A DNA stretch of 64,000 nucleotides, from the NCBI GenBank assembly GCA_036346375.1, contig CM070511.1:10602001-10666000 (forward strand), in the 5' to 3' direction. The notes beneath the pieces are model-generated. The model was given only the letters and a program-made list of their open reading frames with translations, was not told the DNA's origin and searched no databases. The position numbers and the translations under genes were made by a program. Source of the DNA: Guadua angustifolia. Its lineage: Eukaryota; Streptophyta; Magnoliopsida; Poales; Poaceae. Shown here in pieces: positions 58,420-64,000 of this stretch. Within the stretch, counting starts at the first letter, position 1; every line of letters begins with the position of its first letter.

Positions 58420-59585
58420 TGTCGGTGTACTTTGCACCGGGGTACCTTGTCCACCGCAGAAGTAGTAGGCCCAAAAGTGGCTCGCCCGCGTGCGGCTTTG
58501 GCGGGCGGTGGGCGGTCAAGTCTGCCACGGGGTGAGGAGATCGCGTGGCCTGGCGGCAGCAAAGGCGGTTACGCCTTGCGCCGGGCGAAGCGTCCACGAG
58601 CGGCTTTGGCGGGCGGTGGGCGGTCAAGCCACGCCGTCGGGCGAGAGCACGCGTGGCCTTGGCGGCAGTGGGCGATTACATACCGCTTTCGTCGGGTTAG
58701 CGGTCCACGTAGTGGCCTAGCTGCCTGCCGGGCAAGGAGCTCGCGTGGCCCCCTGGCGAGTAGGCGGGCGGTTACACCCTGCTCGCCGGGTGAGCGGTCC
58801 ACGTAATGGCCTGGTGGGCAGGTGGGCGATCAAGATCTACCCGTCGGGTGTCGACTCACGTAGCAGCCTGGCAAGCGGGCGGGCGATCGGGCCCCACTCG
58901 TCGGGCTATAAAGGCAACCAAAGGAATGAGGAGAAGACTTCGCCTCAAAGTCTCCTTCCCCTAACACGATGTGTCAGGGTCATTGATTGTGAAGCATTCT
59001 GCTATCGACACAACGACGGCTCATCCCTCTGACGCCTCTCACCAAACCTGTCGCAAGAGCGTCATATCCCGGAGGGACCTGCAAAGCCACTCAGCGGCAT
59101 TAAATGAGGATTGAAGGACAAGGCTACAGTGACGGGTGTAATAAATGAGTCGTGGGTCGATGTAAGGCTCGAATGATGGGTGTAATTAATGAGTGGTAGA
59201 TCAGTATAGCGTCACCTTTTCACCTGCCCGAGCTAGTCCCGTCTATATAAGGGCGCTCTCGTGCATGAAGAAGGGGGGCCAAAGGAAAGAGAGAGCTAAA
59301 ATCAGGAATCGGGTCCAGAGAGCTCACTCGAGCTCAAGAACCATTGTAATCGTTTTCACATTTCCTCAACAAAAACCTAGCAGGACGTAGGGCTATTACC
59401 TACACTGGGGGCCTGAACCTGAGTACATCACCGTGTCCATTGATCTGTTGATCCCCGGGATTCAACGTGAGAGAGTCATTAGGGTTTCCGGCCACGAAGA
59501 CACCCTCTACTGAACCACATCCCCCCTCCAGAGAGTAGTCAACCCTGTTCGTTGATGGGGTCCTGTCCGGCGAAATACGCTGACA
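58420..59585 (+). repeat. 5' LTR of a Ty3/gypsy element (1166 bp)
   Basis: It starts TGTCGGTGTACTTTGCACC and ends GAAATACGCTGACA, followed directly by a PBS-like sequence. The U3 part (58445-58905) consists of GC-rich tandem units of about 55-65 bp. TATA-like boxes are at 58907-58913 and 59244-59250. The other LTR lies beyond the window. Confidence 0.8.
59244..59250 (+). promoter_or_regulatory. TATA box of the gypsy LTR
   Basis: TATATAA in the context GTCCCGTCTATATAAGGGCG, a strong match to plant TATA boxes, about 340 bp before the LTR end. Confidence 0.55.
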
Positions 59586-59605
59586 GGGGCGCGCCAGGTA
59601 GAGGT
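59586..59605 (+). other. PBS-like sequence of the gypsy element
   Basis: GGGGCGCGCCAGGTAGAGG follows the LTR end directly. It resembles the GTGGCGCGCCAGGTAG primer sites common in grass gypsy elements; the tRNA was not identified. Confidence 0.55.
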
Positions 59606-59612
59606 CGAGTGG

Positions 59613-60639
59613 TTGGCTTACCCAGTCATCTCTCCGGCGGATTCCGGCCTTCTGTCCGGAAGGACCTTGCATCTGGTGATGGCAGGTTCACACTCGCAGC
59701 AGCAAGGGGTGGCGGAGGCTAGCAGCGCCCAAAACACGTCCTGGCACTCTCGCCGGACGAGGGATCGCCTCACGCCGCCCCTGCCGGAGGGCGGTGACAC
59801 CCCCTTGGCAGCGACCGAGCTTCCGGTTCGACGTCGGCTAGCCATGGAGGCGGCCACTCCAGCCCATAACCTGCATGCGGTCCGTCTCCTCCTGGACCAC
59901 CCTTCGGTGGAACTTGTAGGAGACACCCCGGCCACGCCATGGCTGCGGGATATCGCTGGCCTCATAGATGCGGCCTAGCTCCGTGTAGGGATGCCCGACT
60001 GGTCCGGGACCGTCAGTACACCTCAACCAAGGGTGCACGTTGATCGCACCCAAGCTTCCAGCCGCCCAAGCGGGAAGCGCTTTGGCTAGGAGGGTCAGAG
60101 TAATGGAAAGGGCATGCAAGAAGAAGGTCCCAGCTCCGCGAGGAGCCGTGAGGACCTGAGGGTCCATCTAGAGAAGCGTCGCCAGCGACACGACGGTGAT
60201 CTGTGTGATCACCTGCAGCGTCGTCGCGCTCGCGACAGACGGGTGGCCCCTGGGGGTGAGAGCTCTTCTCATGACTCTCACCTTCAGAGTGAGGAGGAAG
60301 TCCGCTCCTCCGACTCTTTGGGGAGTCGCGATCCGTACTCCCTGGCACGGTCTCCAGGTCGGGGTTCAGGTGGACGGCAGGACTCCCCTTATGGCGTCGG
60401 ATGTTAGGCAATTTCCCGACGGTTGCGCCGTGTGGCGTGGCCCGAAAGGTTTCGCCTGGCCTCCATCGAGAAGTACGACAACACCACCAACCTTGAGGAG
60501 TTCTTGCAGATTTACACCATGGTGGTACGTGCCGCTGGCGGGTCTGAGAAGGCCATGGCCAACTACTTCCCAACGGCCTTGATGGGGTCCGCCCGGTCCT
60601 GGCTGTTGAACCTCCCGCGAGGATCAGTGTGCTCGTGGC
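59613..60639 (+). pseudogene. Ty3/gypsy Gag N-terminal part, cut by a hAT insertion
   Basis: A first frame (59613-59978) has a Gag leader-like, Pro/Ala/Arg-rich sequence ending in a stop. From 60423 another frame reads WPERFRLASIEKYDNTTNLE, then EFLQIYTMVVRAAGGSEKAM, ANYFPTALMGSARSWLLNLP and RGSVCSW, the start of the retrotrans_gag capsid domain. The match stops after SW at about 60638, where the hAT terminus begins. The remainder of gag and pol is expected to the right of the hAT element, beyond the window. Confidence 0.8.
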
Positions 60640-63600
60640 TTGGGATGGCAGTTTTACCCATGGGTTTGGGTACCCGTGGGTACCTGACCCGATGGGTTCG
60701 GGTCTGGGTCCGAATCTGGACCCATGGGTATTTTTGATCGGGTTCGGGTCTGGGTCTGGGTCCGGGTCCGAATGTAGACCCGTGCATATAGTAGACCCGG
60801 ACCCAACATTAATAGATCGAGCTCAATTGTCAATTCACTGATTCAGCCAATCAGCCTGAGCCATCCGGGCATCCGGCCCAGGCCCCATCCAACTCTCCAA
60901 GTCTCCTACTCTCCTGGCATTGGCTATTTCCTAATCCATCCAACTCTCCAGTCAGTCTCCTATCCTCCACGCCTCCACACAAACCCAAACCCTAGCCACC
61001 TGCACGCCTCACGCGACTCCACGCCTGCTCGGCGCCCATCGGTCATCGCCCGAGCTCGACCCGCGACCCCGATTGCGCACTACAACTGGCGACCCGATCC
61101 GGATCCGCGCCGTCCCCGAAGGTGCCATCTCCCCGTCGTCTCGTCTCCGAAGGCTCCGTCTCCCCGTTGTCTCCGAAGGCGCCGCCACCAAGTCCAGACT
61201 CTGAGCCGACGACCGGCGAGGCCGCGCCACTAGGTCCAGGCCCCGAGCCGGTGATCGACCGACCACGGCCACGGGGTCAGTTCCTAATTTCCTTTTCTTC
61301 ATCGTTCAAAACGGCCAGCCAGAAAATGATGCAGTGGTTTTGCAGATGATCTATGTCGTTTGCTTGTTTGTTCTATGTTGTCTCTTTCAGGTAGCTATTT
61401 TGTTTTCCTCTAAACTCTATATCGACAAAGTTCAGACCGATTACAGGGAATAGCGATTGAAGAGGATATTGAAGAGCAAGGTTTGATCGGTCTGTTACAA
61501 CAATTGGTATCGGTCTGTTACAACAATTGCCATGGAAATACTGCTATTTTATTGATTGTAGTTCGGTAATATCTCCTATACTGATTTTCAATAGTTCTTT
61601 TATTGATTGTAGTTCGGTAATTTGTATTGCAGTTGAGGAGTAACAGTTAGCACTTGATTTGTACAGTGAAATCTGAAATGGTGTCTCCGGATAGAGGTAA
61701 CCCTAAGTCAGCACCGCAGAGCTCATCTATAGGAGATCAGACCTCAGCTGTCGGTGCAGCGGCAGCGCAATGCTCCGACGTGGGTCAAGGTAGATCATCA
61801 GAAGGCAATGAATCCAAAACAGCTAAAACTAGTAATAAAAGAAAACTAAGATCTAAAGTGTGGGAAGAGTTTGAACATGTATTGATTAATGGAAAATGGA
61901 AAGCTGTTTGTGAGTATTGTAATGCTAAACTTAGTGGAGACACAACTCATGGAACTTCACATTTATCAAAACACTTGAGTAATTGCGGTGCAAAAATGCA
62001 ATGGGTCCAAAGCAGAAAAAATTGAGGATGACAAAGGGAGAAGAAGGGAGAGTGAATGTAGAAAACTATATTTTTGATCAAGATATTGCTAGGAAGGAGC
62101 TAGCATTGATGATATGTGTTCATGAATATCCTTTATGTATGGTTGATCATGAAGGCTTTAGAAAATTTTGTTCTGCATTGCAACCAATGTTTAGGATGGT
62201 CTCAAGAAATACTATTAGAAAGGATATATTAGGTATGTATGAAGTGCAAAAGGCCTCGATGGTGAAGTTTTTTGCAAATTTCAAGAATAGAGTTGCCATC
62301 ACTACGGACCTTTGGACTGCAGGACATCAAAAGAGAGGTTATATGGTAGTTATTGCACATTATATTGATAGCGATTGGAACCTAAAGAGTTATCTTTTAA
62401 GGTATTATAAAATAGAAATTGTTTGTTGCACTTATTTCATTTTTTTTGTTATATATAAATTTGAAATTTTCTTTATTTTGTTGTATTAGGTTCATGTATG
62501 TGCCATGTCCACAAACAGCGGAGGTTATATGTGAAGCTTTGCATAATTGCCTTGTTGAGTGGCATCTTGAGAACAAGATATCTACATTTACTTTGGACAA
62601 TTGCTCATCGAATGATAAAGCTATTGGGGAATTGACAGATAAGTTGGATTCTAACTCACTCATGTTGCATGGTAGATTAGTTCATATGCGGTGTTGTGCC
62701 CATATTTTGAACTTGATTGTGCAAGATGGAATGAGTGTGATGGAAAAGGGCATCGAAAGAGTGCGTGATTCTGTTGCATTTTGGTCGGCAACACCTAAAA
62801 GACATGAAAGGTTTGAAAAGATGGCCCGCACTATGAGCATAACATACAACAAAAACTAGTCTCTTGATTGTAAAACAAGATGGAACTCAACTTATTTGAT
62901 GTTACAAGTTGCCTTGCAGTATCAAGAAGTTTTTAATCGTCTTAAGCTACAAGTTAAATTGTTTACTTGTTGTCCTACTTTAGAGGATTGGCTGTTTGCA
63001 AAGGAGGTATGTGATAAGCTAAAGATATTTTTTTGACATCACTGAGTTGTTATTAGGCACTAAGTATGTTACAGCTAATATTTTCTTTCTCAAAATTTGT
63101 GGCATTAATTTAGCAATAAGGAAATGGCAATTGAGTGATAATGAACTTTTGCAAAAGATGTTCGAGGAGATGAAGAGAAAATTTGATAAGTATTGGATAG
63201 CTGTTCATGGTCTTATGTCAATTGCAACAGTCCTTGATCCAAGATTTAAGACTCATATATTACATGCTTTGTATGGGTCTATATATGGACATGAACACAT
63301 AGCGCAAGGTTGATGACATAAAGAAGATTATGTTGCAATTGTTGTTAGAGTATCAAGAGACTTCTGAAATTGTGGGTACATTTGATGCCACTAGCATAGC
63401 TTCTGACCAAGTTGGAGTAGATGAAGTATTTCATATCTTTGATACTTATATGTCTTCTCAGCCTACAAGTTGTGCTTCTCATGTTCGGTCAGAGTTAGAT
63501 TTATACTTGGAAGAACCCCTTTTGCCTAGAACACAAGAGTTAGATATCATCACTCGGTGGAAGTTTGGAGGTATTAAGTACCCGACTTTGCAAAGGATAG

Positions 63601-64000
63601 CTCATGATATATTGCCAATCCCTGTAACAACTGTGGCATCTTAGTCTGCATTTAGTACAAGTGGCAGAGTGCTTAGTCCACACCGAAGTCGCCTTGCCCC
63701 TAATATGGTTGAAGCACTTATGTGCATGCAAGCATGGTCATCTGCGAACATGCTAGGTAACATTAAATATTTGCATTCCATTTCATTTGTTTTATTTCAT
63801 CTTTTAACTATTGCTAATTTTTCTCTTAGGAGATACTTCTTCTAACTTCTTTGCAATCGGAACTGTTCTCGAGGATGAAGAAGAGATGATAGAAGATGAA
63901 TCTGCTGTCACCAATTTATGAAGAAGAGATGATGTAAAATAAATCGGAACTATTCTTAGATTGTTAGAGTGTTTCTAGCTACAAGAAAACATTTTGAACT
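60640..64000 (+). mobile_element. hAT transposon, left end and body (continues off the window)
   Basis: The left terminus CTTGGGATGGCAGTTTTACC resembles the CAGGGATGGCA ends of plant hAT elements. It is followed by subterminal GGGTCTGGGTC, GGGTACC and GGACCCATGGGT repeats (60655-60800). A BED-type and hAT-type transposase follows to 63921. The right terminus is not reached within the last 79 bp, so the 8-bp target duplication could not be checked. Confidence 0.8.
61654..63921 (+). pseudogene. hAT transposase, near full length but disabled
   Basis: Order of domains: Ser-rich N-terminus; BED zinc finger (SKVWEEFEHVLI, then AVCEYCNAKLSGDTTHGTSH and LSKHL); catalytic RNase-H-like core with AITTDLWTAGHQKRGYM and TLDNCSSNDKAI; CCAHILNL; LDPRFKTHIL; and the C-terminal dimerisation region YPTLQRIAHDILPIPVTTVA followed by FSTSGRVLSPHRSRL. 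Introns are at 62402-62489 and 63757-63839, both GT..AG. The last exon ends VTNL-stop. Lesions seen: frameshifts near 62010, 63032 and 63308, and TAG codons at about 62857 and 63642 (between VAS and SAFS). The protein cuts and joins hAT ends when intact. The few lesions suggest recent loss of activity. Confidence 0.85.

Noticed and set aside
58432..59032. Several Arg/Gly/Ala-rich frames in 58432-59032
   Set aside because: Located in the GC-rich tandem repeats of the gypsy LTR; the repeats keep several frames open by chance.
1..64000. tRNA and rRNA genes
   Set aside because: No cloverleaf-type or rRNA sequence was noticed on reading; the tRNA-like matches are only short primer binding sites of LTR elements. 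A covariance-model scan would be decisive.

Overview
This is nuclear DNA of a plant, almost certainly a grass (Poaceae). It has spliced genes with canonical GT..AG introns, Ty1/copia and Ty3/gypsy LTR retrotransposons primed by tRNA-iMet-type sites, Stowaway, Tourist and hAT-type MITEs, a MULE, an L1-type LINE and a hAT transposase. Four host loci can be recognised: the 3' end of a paladin-like gene, a complete PIFI-like chloroplast gene, a broken XEG113-type arabinosyltransferase and a fragment resembling RNA polymerase subunit RPB6. Nearly everything else is mobile DNA. There are no operons, CRISPR arrays or bacterial features.

Layout. 1-4197: opposed copia remnants, namely two minus-strand 5' ends of one LTR family around a plus-strand integrase/RT wreck. 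4460-9405: the last five exons of the paladin-like gene (+), whose last intron holds a complete 1.7-kb non-autonomous LTR element and a long-TIR element. 9406-11400: 3' UTR and two MITEs. 11405-13279: 3' half of a copia element (-), interrupted by a 14.7-kb Sirevirus-like gag-only element (-), 13280-27966. That element itself contains a 3146-bp solo LTR. Its right end is cut off and joined to half a MITE. 28139-31372: a second solo LTR. 31640-34607: a 15-bp-period AT-rich array, a MULE and the RPB6-like fragment. 34950-37211: decayed gypsy gag (-). 38554-41158: the PIFI-like gene (-), seven exons that join without a frame break into 266 codons. 41640-43090: MITEs and a second 15-bp-period array. 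43184-49962: a second gag-only Sirevirus-like element (-) with a perfect target duplication. 50634-53989: XEG113-like pseudogene (+) with a LINE and a Stowaway MITE in its intron, ending abruptly in a 5'-truncated plus-strand relative of the preceding element (to 58419). 58420-60639: a gypsy element (LTR, PBS, gag). 60640-64000: a hAT element inserted in the gypsy gag, with a nearly full-length but disabled transposase.

The most unusual signal is in the 3.36-kb LTR of the first Sirevirus-like element. It carries a dispersed family of short hairpins that share one five-base loop (ACACA) while their stems have unrelated but internally complementary sequences. Both LTR copies keep it. The same LTR has a separate cluster of GGTACTACCGC palindromes. 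Both Sirevirus-like families here keep gag and polypurine signals but no recognisable pol, so they must depend on enzymes from elsewhere.

All similarity statements come from recall of protein families, without a database search. Splice sites were placed by reading GT/AG borders and frame continuity.
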